Part shown: positions 10,757 through 21,890 of the stretch, one piece after another
Layout: each line of letters starts with the position of its first letter
Position numbering within the stretch: position 1 is the first letter of the stretch
Assembly: GCA_013350335.1 (NCBI GenBank)
Contig: CM023534.1
Span: forward strand, 23,641,302 to 23,705,301
Length of the DNA: 64,000 nt
Origin: Chimonanthus salicifolius
Lineage: Eukaryota > Streptophyta > Magnoliopsida > Laurales > Calycanthaceae
Direction: 5' to 3'
Program-made: the position numbers and the translations under genes
The notes under the pieces: generated by a model
Told to the model about the DNA's origin: nothing
The model's input: the letters and a program-made list of their open reading frames with translations, nothing else
The model's database searches: none

Positions 10757-11436
10757 TTTATTGGCATTTCCCAGCAGTTCCAAAATGATCATAATACTAA
10801 ACATGGAAGATGATTTACTAGTTTATATCTGCCTCAGTCTGCAGGCAGGTTCTTTTTTACTATTGTGAAGATGGCAAGTTGCAAGACTCATAAATGTGCA
10901 TTCCAGCTTCCAAATTTAGACGGTGATAGGAGGGTGGTGCACAAGCATACAATAGTCCTAGAATGGTGTAGCAAGGAACTGAGGACTACGATAGTGAAAG
11001 AACGAGTATAGCGTCCGCAAGTCTGTCATGCATGCGTGCAGCGAGATGAGGTTTATTGAATACACATCAACCAGTACCTGCCTTGCATTTCTTGTCTACT
11101 CATGCTCTGGTAGTATCTCCACTATTCTTCATATGAAGCCAACGTTTCTATTCATCAGGTGGGGCCATGTGAAGTCACTGTGGTGGTTCAGCTCACCCAG
11201 TCTGTTATACATTTACATTGTATGCGGAGAATCTCTCTTTCTATGAAGTGAAAGAGGCATTAACCAAGAGGAGTTTCTCTTTCTATGAGAGAGTGCTAAA
11301 TATACTTGTGAATTTACCCCTATTTTTACCCTGGTGATGTGGCAGCTCCTTTGAATATTGTTTCTAGTTTTCAAAAGACTGATCAATTGTACCTTGCCAT
11401 GTCAGCAAGATATAAAAAGGTACAATAAATAAATAA

Positions 11437-11493
<57 letters not shown>

Positions 11494-12877
11494 GCCACGA
11501 CGATGATATCCATCTTATTGTAATTATGGTGTCATTGTGCAGTTCACTTATTAATGTAAACAGACCAAGTTGAGTTGAGCGATCCTTAGCTCAAAGTCAG
11601 CTTGATTCTCTTTTTGTTTTTCGTCAAGTTTACTCTTTTTGTTGAGCTCGACTAGAGTTTGTTGGATCAAGCTCCAACAGAAATTTTGCTCACTTTGAGC
11701 CTAAATGAGTTGGTTTCATGACAATTTAAATTATGAGACATTTGTAGGGGCAATATCTATAATAAGCTGATCATTCGCGCACTAGGGCATGGTATAGTAT
11801 GCCACACCCCTTTATGGGGCCTACTACCCTGTGATGGGTCCTTGAGAAAGATATTTGCATGGGGATGAGGTCTACTAAACATTATTTTAATCAAATCAAT
11901 TAAATTATGTTTTTACACATCATAACATTTTAAAAATTAAAAATTATTTGAAGTGATTAAAATTTGAGTATTTTTTTTTTTTTTTTTGAATTTACGTGTG
12001 GGAAACTCAGACAAGTGCCCTCATACGGCTATACCTCCTAACTAGGAATGCCTTTGTTTCCTATGATTCAACTATTATTAAAAATTAATAATTTCTTTGG
12101 AAAATCTCTTTTTGATCTCAAGGAAACATCCAATGAAGGTTGAAAACATGTAAAATTGTGAAGATGTTTGAAGTATTTTGTATTGTCTTGATTTTTATTC
12201 TAACTTTACTCTAGAGGATCACTCTTCATTGAGTTACTTGAGGTGTGTGTAGGAGCTTTACACATGCTTCGAGGATTAATCTGGTGCTCTAAGAGATTTA
12301 GACTCTTTCGGTCATAGAAAAAAAAAAAAAAAGGTTCTTGGATGTCACTCAAAACTAGCACGAAACTACCTTCCATAAAACTTTCACTAAAAAGATGGCC
12401 TTTCACAAAACCGTACAATCCCATTCCTTTAGTTTTTCTCAAAAACTCAAAGCTATTGCTTCTACTTGGCGTTGTTTGTATAAACATATAGAGTTTAGTG
12501 AGGGTGAAACTAAGCTAGATAGCAGAAAGTTGAGATGATGGTTTCACTTGTGCCTAGGCATACCTTTGGTTGGATCCCAAAAGTGAAGGGGATCTTTCTA
12601 TTCCATGAGGGAGAGAAAATGGATCTATTTGTTCCATTATCTTCAATCTTATTTAGATTGAGAATGATCCTTCTTCCCTCTCTCCTATAGGGTCCACTGA
12701 CCATTCACTCCTTCTCTCAACAAAATAAAATTACATCTAAGCATAGGAGCAACTCTCACAAATACAAATATGTTTTCCTAGAGTTACTCAATAGATGGAG
12801 ATGGCTCAGCTCATGGTTTACAAGTTTGTATGTCTGGGCTAAGGGATAAGCTTTCTTTCTTCTCTAAGGGCGATGGC
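10757..12877. repeat. Large repeat unit, copy B, left part
   Basis: The same repeat as unit A and unit C. It begins at the GGCATTTCCCAGCAGTTCCA block that starts A. It holds a 97-bp segment absent from A (about 11041-11137) and an expanded AAAT/TA microsatellite. It breaks off at ATGGC (12873-12877), where a solo LTR is inserted, and continues at 16084. Confidence 0.85.
11425..11490. repeat. (AAAT)n/(TA)n microsatellite
   Basis: A few AAAT units run into about 25 TA dinucleotides. At the equivalent position unit C has a shorter TA run (39040-39072) and unit A has almost none, so the tract has expanded since the units diverged. Confidence 0.92.
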
Positions 12878-15800
12878 TGTCACGCCCCGACCCGAAGGGT
12901 GAGCCCAGAACGCGACTGATTTTTTTTTTTTTTGAAAGCTAAGACAACACAAGCACTTTAACTGGGCCGGATCAACAGTTAGGCCCAAGGGTCACACATG
13001 ATCCCAATATATAGGACTCAAACATATACCATAAGTCTACCCAACAAAAAGACATAGAAAATATATGATCACATAATTCCAACACTGAATTATCATTCAA
13101 AACATCATCAGAGTAACTACAGAAGCATATTAGTTTTCAATACATCGCATTGATACAAACTAAGTACCACACCCGGTACTTTACAAAGACAAATGGTTCC
13201 AAGAACCAGAAAGCAAAGATAATGGTATTCCCCTTAGTGGGAATCCCAAAACACCGCCGCAGCTTATCCACCCTAAGCTTGAAATAGAGGGTTCTCCTCC
13301 TCGGGTTCATCTCCTGAAAGGTGAATGGGGTGAGCTAACTAGCCCAGTGAAGGAAATATAACAATGCAGTTTTAAAGTAAACAACAGGTTAGCACAATAA
13401 TCAACAGTTGCAAGAATATCTCATGCTTGATAACAAATAAGCATAATATCATCATCAGTCCCATAATTCATCATTTCTTTTCCATTACTGCTGTCATCCA
13501 ACGTAACGCCTACCGACTACACTGAGACCATTGTATTAAGTCCCGACACAGTCAAAATACATCCTTCCAAGTACATCTCCTGCTCTCCCATAGCCGATAC
13601 TGACACCCTTAAGTCAGCAACTGTCGACACCCGTGGTCCAGTAGATGTAAACCATCTCTCATATGGCCGATATTGGTTCAATAGTCAAGGGCACGTGGAA
13701 GCAGTCTTATACATTTCATATGATCAACATCATAACATTTACCAGCATCAAAAGCACTCTTACCAGAGTGCGTCAAGTCTAGGCACATGAGTGGGTTCAT
13801 CAAATCTGAAACCACTCATTGCTCAAGATCCATCTCAAATAACAAAACTTGTTTACATTTTAGATGCAAAGCTAAGTTCCCTCACCGTATATGTGTGGTT
13901 TCGCATTCTCTGTTCAAAAAACAAACAAGTGCACAATCATTATCACGTCAATATACATAGCATCACACAAGTAGTATTTCAAAATCATACTTGTTTTTTC
14001 CAAAGATATCCAAGGTATATGGAATTGAGTCTCGTACTTGGTTTCTAACCTTTTTATATTACAATAATCCACATGATAATATAATAAAAAGGGTGCTGAG
14101 TCCAAAACTCATATTGTCTTCTGGGCATTGACCAGATTGACTTATTGAGTTAGGTCTAGATACTCAGGTCACTTCTCGGTTGTCTTCTGGATAGGACCAG
14201 ATTTGACATTTTGAGTAAGGCCTCGAGGTCACTTAGTGCCTGATAAATATAGCGTCTGCCTGGAAGTGAAATCACTCAATGTCCGACCAATAGAGTCAGC
14301 CTGGAAGTGAATATAATAGTAGATACACTATAGTAATGAGAGAAGAGGGTTAGTACATTTTTATATTAACAAAGGGGTACTAACATCACATACAATCAAT
14401 AATAATCAAACAAATTTATACTTAAAAACTGGGTCCCTTGGAACATGCCTTGGAACCAGGTACTGTGGCCTCGAATCATCCGAACCACACCTAAACTAGT
14501 CATTGACCTCGGATCATGGGTTTGACTTCTGATCATCCGAAGATCGGGTCTCAGATCATCCGAAGTCCATCCGAACCGAAAAACAAAGAAAAATAAGTCT
14601 CGGTGGGTCTGTGCACTTCGAAACATCTGAAGTGAAGGCTCGGATCGTCACAGTGGGGTTCGGTCCTTCCGAACTCTGCTCGGGTCGTACCGAGTGGGTC
14701 AAGCTATCCTCGAGCGTAACTGGCTTCGAGTGAACCTTGGAACGTCCGAGGGTTGCTGTCAGACCGTCCGAAGAGCTCAGACCGTCCGAAGCTCGACTCT
14801 CAGAATGTCCAAGAGTCGTCTTCCTCACTGTCTGCACCAGCAGACAGTGACGGTAGACACACTATGAAATATGAATCCGGAAACAGTGGATTTCCCGAAT
14901 TCGGTTTCCATATCTAGTCGGTCCGATGGACTCCTCTGGGAGTCCTCTTTCCATAGGGAATGGTTTAAGGTTTTAAAACTCAGTAGGCCATTTGATCTTA
15001 ACACCAAAAGCTCATGGGTACAAGGGAACCCATGGTTTTTCTTAATCAAATCAAGGCCAAAACCGGTTTTTCTTGATTCTAAACTGACTGGAATTTGAAA
15101 AGGAACACAGCAGTTACCTTCACTGGAGTTCCTGGGTCGAGAAATCTGATTTTTGAAATCTTCCTTTAAGCTACGGTAACTGAAAACTGGTAACAGAGGC
15201 TGAGAGGGTCGGCTGGGTTTTCAAACGGTAGCTGAGAGACTGAGGAAGAAGAAAGTCTGAGGGAGTCTGAGCTGCTGGGGAAGAGCCAATTTATAGAGAA
15301 ACCGGCAGGGAGAAGTGGCCGTCGAGCCACTGCATGCTTCTGCATGCAGTCGATGCTTACGCTTGCAACAGTAACTCTTGGGTCGGTTACAGATAAGTCC
15401 TCCGGCAGTTTCCCTTTTGCAATTAAGCCTCTTTATTTGATAAAAACTCAATTTTTAACTAAAAGCATGATTTTAAAAACTCAAAATCTTAATCCAATCC
15501 TTACAGATAGGTTGGGTTTTGAAAACCTTAATCACCATAAAATTTTTGGGATTTAAAACTCATTAAAAATCATTGATTTAAATAAAATTCACAATTTAAC
15601 ACTATTTACTTAATTAAACAAATGTTAAATAAAACAACTTAGAAACCTCATTTTGGAGTGTTAAAGAATAACTAGACCATACTTAAAATGGTCTAACACA
15701 AAATACTAGTTTCAAAATTTATCTCATTCCCAAAATCATTTAAAATAATTATTTCTCCCTTTTGGGGTTTTGACGGGCGGATTTAAATACCATTTTCTGA

Positions 15801-16078
15801 AAATAAAATTATTTTAAAATCAAAATACAAATCCTTTACTAAGGAGAACATTATCATCCAATAATAATCACATAACAACATAATTTATAAAATAATAACT
15901 ATAAGTGGTAAATTACCAAAATGCCCCTTCAGCTGGGACGAGCTTGATCACTGAGCTCACGAGCTCGGATTGGGCCACACCTGGGCTTTTCTCAAAGCCC
16001 TAACCGTAATCTTCGAAATTAACCGGTTAAACAAGATTATTAAGCTAAAACACGCCTAATCTGGGTCAGGGTATCACA
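12878..16078 (-). mobile_element. 3.2-kb solo LTR (gypsy, Del/Tekay-like), TSD ATGGC
   Basis: The plus strand shows TGTCACGCCCCGACCCG at the left end and GGTCAGGGTATCACA at the right end. The flanking 5-bp duplications ATGGC (12873-12877 and 16079-16083) are perfect. Units A (about 3614) and C (about 40498) hold the uninterrupted empty site. The likely sense strand is minus, because the sequence then starts TGTGATACCC and ends GGGGCGTGACA, as such LTRs usually do. On that strand the CTGGGCTAGTTAGCTCACCC motif (rc of 13325-13350) matches other LTRs in the window. About 14450-14820 is crowded with TCCGA/TCGGA motifs. No coding region is present. Confidence 0.9.
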
Positions 16079-16083
16079 ATGGC

Positions 16084-17160
16084 TATGAGGGGTGGTGAGG
16101 ATATTCTTTCTCTCTTGCTCTTCTACTCTCACCTCTCTGTTCTCCTCATAATGGTAGGTACATATATAGACATTTTGAAAGTGTTACCGTTGCCAAGCAT
16201 TAAATGAAAATATTTTCGTTTAAAAACACATTTAATGCGCCACCCATCCGACCGTTGCCCCAGACAGTTGATTATCATGAAGACGTCTTGACGGTCTGTG
16301 CCTGATTCAAAAGATATGAAAATTTGCACAGCGGCAGTCCATTAAGTAACAATTGAAGAATGAATAACAGAGACATGCTTTGTTCAGTAAGCACAAGTGC
16401 AGTCAACGATTACAGCCTATTTAGTCACTGGTAGTTTATTAGAGACCAACTTGATTTTACAGTGAAGTATATAGTCAACAGTTTCCCATACAACAATTGA
16501 TCGTACATCCTATTTGGGAAGGACTGTAAATGAATTTGAAGCACAACCAACGGTGGTGTTGCTACCAGTCGGCGGTTTGGCTCCAGATAAACACTACAAA
16601 CGCTATTTGGTCTTTTGTCAGTCAAATGGTCGTACACTCAATTTAATGATATTCAATAGTTTTGAACTGAAGCCATCGTTTGGCCTTACACTCAGTCTAT
16701 GATATGAAATAGTTAGACTAAAGCCAAACAAATAGTATTGGTCTTACGTAGTCTATGATTTTTAATGGTTTAGACTACTGCCAAGATTATAGATTGACAA
16801 CAACTATTGATCTTACACTCAGTCCATAAAATGTTCAATGGTTTGGATCAATGCCAATCATGGTCTATGTAGTTACATGATATTCAATGGTTTAGAACTG
16901 CTACCATGGGTTGGATCTTACACTCAGTTCCATATGATATTATAATGGGTTGGAACTGATGCCCAAATTATGGTCTTACACAACCCTTTTAGATATGCAA
17001 TAGTTAGAGTTGCAATCATGGTGATGGTCTTACATAGCTCCATGATATTCAATGGTTTGGAGTTACAATAATCAGGTTGGACTTACACTGTTCCATATGA
17101 TATGAAAATGGGTTTGGAACAGATGCCCCATTTCCTAGGATCCAATTAATATGAGCATCA
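16084..17160. repeat. Large repeat unit, copy B, right part with minisatellite
   Basis: Continuation of unit B after the solo LTR. It includes the GGTCTTACACTCAGT minisatellite at about 16605-17135. From 17160 the sequence stays collinear with unit C (41580 onward), whereas copy A has lost this part. Confidence 0.85.
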
Positions 17161-17551
17161 TTGGGTTCATGATCCTAGGGGTCCGTCTAAGGTAAGGTCT
17201 GAGCCAACACTAGAGCAGCAACAATCTTCAATCTTCATTCTTTGCTTCAAGCCATAATTGTTTCATCTTGGTTTGCCCATTGATAGAAGTTATGCTTGAT
17301 CTTGCGTTGAGACAATTCTTCATAAGAAAGAGCCTTTTGATATGCTTGATGTACGATCTTTCACAAACCTTTCTTATCTCCTCTTCATAAGCCTTTTGAT
17401 GTTCTTTTCAACTTGATTTTGCATAGGCTTGTGAAAATGAGCAACAGTTCTTCGAGTCTTCAGATTTGTGTTTGACTCTTTTCTAAAACTTCTGGTCTTT
17501 TGGAGCCATCTAATTTTCCTGTTCAAATAGAGCAACTCCATAAAACCATTA

Positions 17552-19088
17552 TGTAATATCCGCCTCTCCGAAGAACAAATGGGCATTACTCAATCAACAA
17601 TCTGAACAAGGGATCAACCCTAAGCATGGCTTCATTTTCTTTTCACATTATCATATTTAATCATAATTGTCAAATTAAATAACACAATACCCATGATTGA
17701 TAATGCCATTCCCAAATTCATATCAAGATCCAACATTGTATGGATCAACAAGCCAAGTACCATCCAAATCATCAAGTGAATTCTAACATCAAGAGATAGA
17801 TATCTAACCTCACCAATCACACGCCCATAAAATTATGAAGCCTTAAACCATCACATAAACAATCCTCAAATTTAAACCTTTAAAGGCTTCGAGCTAGCTA
17901 ATAACAAATCTTTAAGCCAAATAGTAATAATAATCCCAATGGACACTCCATGGGTCTCAAATTAACAAAACCATAATTCAAAGGGTCTAATTGTCTCTAA
18001 TAAAAATATAAATCAAGCTAAGTCTTTATTTTAGCAGCTACAAAAATTTCTTAAGTCTGCCTCTGAGCCTCACCAAGTCCTTACTCCAGAGGATGTCCTG
18101 TAACGTAAGGGGTGAGCTCCAATGTCCAGTGAAGATGACAAATATTCACATAACATGTATCATACATGGTTTTGGAATATATTCAAATTTCTAGGCTTTA
18201 ACAATTTCAAGACTTAGCACATGATATTCGAAATGTTCAAATAAAATGCATGATATGAAACAATGCAACAATATGATGCATGCTCTCATTCCATGCATCT
18301 TTTCTCCAACACAACTCTCAAAATGAAGTACATGTGGTCAAGGCCCAACGGTCCAAAGACCCCTACGAAGGAATGCGCATTCAACGGTCTGAAGACGCCC
18401 ACGAAGGAGTGCATCAAATGACCAATGATCCAACAAAATAAAGGCTAAGTATGACCCATTGGTGCATAGCCATCTCCAACCTCACACCCACTCAAATGTG
18501 GATGCTCATGCATGAATGCTTAACAAATTATTTCATGAATGAATGCCATGTCATGTATACAAATAATATCAATAACATGCTCATAACATGGTAATTATTT
18601 CATAAAATAATATAGCATGCCCTAATCAATAAAACAACCTCAAGTATACATGGTTTCAAATAAGGCATCAATAAACACAAATCGAATCAATATTCATGCA
18701 AATCAGCCCAAACAATACATTCATGAAATACACCAAAATTTCATAAATTCCACAGCATGATAACGAATCACAATACAGAAACCACAGTCCAAAATTTCGA
18801 AGTCCACAAAATTTGAATGTCTAGGTTGGGTTTTTCAACAAGGTGAACAAGTAATAATCACTTTCCGGGCAAACTGAGGTGCTCATTGCCTTCTGAACAT
18901 TTACCCAAAATATCCCCTTACACTGGAATTTTATTCGTCAAATTAACCAAATTTTCAATCTTTGATTAAACCCAGTCTAAGCATTCATATCAACACTTAA
19001 ACAATATTCAAAACAATTGCATAACAAAATAAACATGTAGTGAAATTGTTCTCCTCACCTAGAATGCATGAAGTGCATAGTGATCGCA
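17552..19088 (-). mobile_element. Gypsy-type LTR block in unit B
   Basis: Probable LTR read on the minus strand. The left end is TGTAATATCCGCCTCTCCG. The homologous block in unit C (42052-43631) ends in CGGTGATTACA, which gives TGTAAT...ATTACA inverted termini. It contains GGGGTGAGCTCCAATGTCCA (about 18100-18125), the reverse complement of the ACTGGxC..AGCTCACCCC motif seen in the LTR at 12878. I found no matching 5-bp target duplication and no polypurine tract or primer site, so the ends are provisional. A tandem pattern of CGGTCTGAAGACxCCCACGAAGG lies at about 18340-18420 and is longer in unit C. Confidence 0.55.
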
Positions 19089-19118
19089 AAAGAACTAAGC
19101 TCAATCAACACATTCTTT

Positions 19119-19600
19119 TTAAGCACGCAATATGTCAGTCATGGAGATATTCCTGAATTCCACGAGAGACGAAGCCCTTGATGCACACTTAGCAAAAACT
19201 CTAGTAGAAACGGCTTCAGATGATTCAACACTGTCCTTAAAAATTCTATTATTATGTTCTCCCCATAAACTCCATAGTATGACAAAGCAAGCCAAGCGCC
19301 ACAAAGAAGAGCATTTTGAGGAGACCGATCCAATCTCTCAAGCAAAAGATAAATTAGAGACCATAGAAGGCATAAACACCAAACTTTTCCAACACAGAAT
19401 TCCACACTACGTAGGAGAAATGACAATAAGTAAGAAGATGATTCGTTTCTTCTAAGGCATGGAGATAAAAATGACAAACAATAACAATAAATTTTCCTCT
19501 TTTGCACAAGTTGTTTTGGGCTAAATTTTTTTCCATGTCCGAAGTCAAAGGAAACAAATCGCACTAGAAGAAGCTTTGGAAGTCCAAATATGTGGGTGAT
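19119..19600 (-). pseudogene. LINE ORF2 3' relic (zf-RVT), copy in unit B
   Basis: Minus-strand fragment of a LINE C-terminus. One frame reads EETNHLLTYCHFSYVVWNSV, the HLLxxCxFxxxVW signature of zf-RVT. Another frame, closer to 19119, reads WRLACFVILWSLWGEHNNRI, the xLWxxWxERNxRIF signature, and ends DILRA before a stop. The two parts are in different frames, so it is broken. The RT domain is absent. A near-identical piece is at 43662-43940 in unit C, so it was already there before the unit was duplicated. Confidence 0.7.
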
Positions 19601-19821
19601 TCGTTGCTTCTCCTTCTTTGTTACAACCGAACACTTGGGCCTCTCCATCTTCTACAGCTGAGAGATTGTTTCAGCCAATCTCAGATTCGAGTTCAGGTGA
19701 GGCCTTCTTGCTGAGAGACGGTGAGCCTTCCATGCCCTTCTTCCCTTTTATCTTTCCTTACTTGAGGCGATGAGCCCACCTTGTGCTGCTTCCAGTTGTT
19801 ACTGCCACCCATCACCGATCG

Positions 19822-19966
19822 AAACTACTCCTTTTTCTAATCCTTGGGACCGTCCGTGCTTCTGAGATCACATCTTGGCCGTCAGAGCTCTTAGACGACG
19901 ATAGTTTTCACTTCTTGTTTGCTGAGATTTTGGCCCTTCTCATACAATCTTTGGAAGGTAAGTCTA
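19822..19966 (+). repeat. Leader-like segment, copy 2
   Basis: Partner of 4749-4897. The copy ends TTTGGAAGGTAAGT, an exon-end and 5' splice-site-like sequence, and then diverges. Upstream (19640-19820) the sequence is CT-rich like a plant 5' leader, with CTGAGAGA motifs, but no start codon with a long frame follows. Confidence 0.55.
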
Positions 19967-20883
19967 TTGTTAAATTCTAGTTTTATTTCTTTTATTTGTA
20001 ATTATTTTCTATTTAATTCCATGTCAATACAGATCCCTTAGTTTCCCTCTTTGATTTACAAGTAAGACTGAACCAAATATTCCTGATTATGATTTCATCC
20101 CATGACTGAACTTCAGTTTTGAGTTAAAAGAAGGTGCCGATTAGAGTGGGCTGCTAATGTGAATCATTGAATTGATTTTATCATGGTGTTTAGTGTTAAT
20201 CATTTGAAACTACTTCTAGGTCCCAGAACTATTGACATTGGGACAAAATCGTTGTTAATTGGACCTTTTAATGCTAACCCATCTACTACCCGTTCTCCCA
20301 ATTTCTGGACTCTTCCGTCCTAGATCTATGAAAGTTTTCATCATAGTGTCGTTTACATTTTTCTTTTTTCTTTTTTTGGTTGTTTCTTTTATGCATATTT
20401 AAACTATACCTTTAATTTTCTATGCACCTAAACCAATTATCATTGGACCTATAGCTGAAATGAAATATTGTTGAGACCCCCATGAGTGGATTCCAGCCTC
20501 TAGCCGTCATTGTGACCTGCTACCTAACCTTAGGTATTCTTTATTTTCATAGTTGTTTTAATTAAATTCCATCTTCCCTTATCTTTGATTTATGGAAATT
20601 TTAGAAATTGGCAAATATGTCACGAAGCGGGAGCCCCCTTCAATCCAACTAGGCCTAATTTATCAATTCACGGACTTCACCAACACGCTTAGGTGAAGGG
20701 AATTATCACATACTTTGAGCATGCATCTTTGCACATTATTCCTTTAATCTTGGACATAGGGAGATCCGAATGAGACCTTTTGTATACTAGGCCACTCGGC
20801 AAGGAAACCGTTGAAATATTTATGTGTCAAAAGATTTATTCGGGTGAACCCATGTTAAGTATATGCTATTGTCGATAATGATA
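19967..20883. other. Unassigned DNA, intron-like composition
   Basis: T-rich sequence following the splice-donor-like GTAAGT. I see no exon, LTR end or repeat partner. Confidence 0.3.
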
Positions 20884-20891
20884 AATTGAAT

Positions 20892-21149
20892 CAGGGGTTT
20901 AAATATCGGCCGATACGTATCGTATCGGCCGATATATATCGGTTTTGGATTTGTAAATATCGGCCGATATGTATCGTATCGGCCGATATTTACAATATCG
21001 GCCTTGATATCGGCCGTATTATATCGGCCGATATCGGCCGATATTTAAAAATACAAAGAAGAAAGAGAAAAATATCGGCCGATATATCGGCCGAAAACGA
21101 TATATCGGTCGACATATCGTATCGGCCGATACCGATTTTTAAACCCCTG
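20892..21149. mobile_element. hAT-type MITE built of ATCGGCCGAT repeats
   Basis: A 258-bp element with 12-bp terminal inverted repeats CAGGGGTTTAAA and TTTAAACCCCTG. The 8-bp target duplications AATTGAAT (20884-20891 and 21150-21157) are perfect. An 8-bp duplication together with a CAGGG start is the hAT superfamily signature. Nearly all the interior consists of the palindrome ATCGGCCGAT and its variants joined by TATCG, GTATCG or short spacers. No transposase frame exists; the open frame across it only reflects the repeat. It depends on a transposase encoded elsewhere. Confidence 0.92.
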
Positions 21150-21439
21150 AATTGAATGGGTGATTGACATGAAGTTTAGAGATTTTGGGTGATAATTTGT
21201 GATATTATTAAGTTGATTAATAATGGTGAATCATGTTTTGGGTGAAAAATGTTGATTTCTTATTTAGGAGATATCTACTTTAGATAACATGTTGTATTCT
21301 TGTATAAATGGCATGATGAACATATGACATTGTTTATTGTTGGAGAATATTCATTTTATCATGAATGGGACCATTGCATCATTTTGGGTGTGATTAGCAT
21401 GCACGGGGAGTTCGTTTTCTAACGGTTGTTACCGTTAGG

Positions 21440-21890
21440 GCGTGGTGGTGTTGGAGTGATCCCTTTTTATTTTATTATGAGGCTTTTGGGTATGTCAAGT
21501 TTCTATATTTATTACTTATATATGAGGAGATGGAGATGGTTCCTTGGTGTAGCCCGCGTAAATTGTGGACCTATATGATTTTGGGCTTCTCGGGCACAGC
21601 TGTACGGTTGAGCCTTGGAGGTTGTCGTCCCCGATTGCCAAATGGGTGGGAGCCCATGAGGCCGCCTAAGCGTTGGCTGGGGGATAGACCAGCGTGTGTG
21701 TTTGGTTGGCATGACCATATGATTTTATATATTTGGTGTGTTTGGAGTTTGTGTCGGGAGACTTGGTGTGGTGTGCGTGGATCTTTGTCCTTTCTTGTGG
21801 TGGGTGTGGGGTGATCATGCATAGACATCTTCATGATAATGATGCTCATGCATATGTATGTTATGATGTGCTACGAATGTATGTGATATT
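21440..21890 (+). repeat. Dispersed 0.4-kb repeat, copy 2
   Basis: Same family and orientation as 8895-9305, with GGAGATGGAGATG and CCAAATGGGTGGGAGCCC in common. Here it is followed by TTAATCTCATGCCCTTACCT (about 21915), which loosely resembles the conserved motif of the gypsy LTRs in this window. It may be part of an LTR whose ends I could not fix. Confidence 0.75.

Noticed and set aside
20886..21155. Open frame of 89 codons across the hAT MITE
   Set aside because: It simply translates the ATCGGCCGAT palindrome array; no protein signal.
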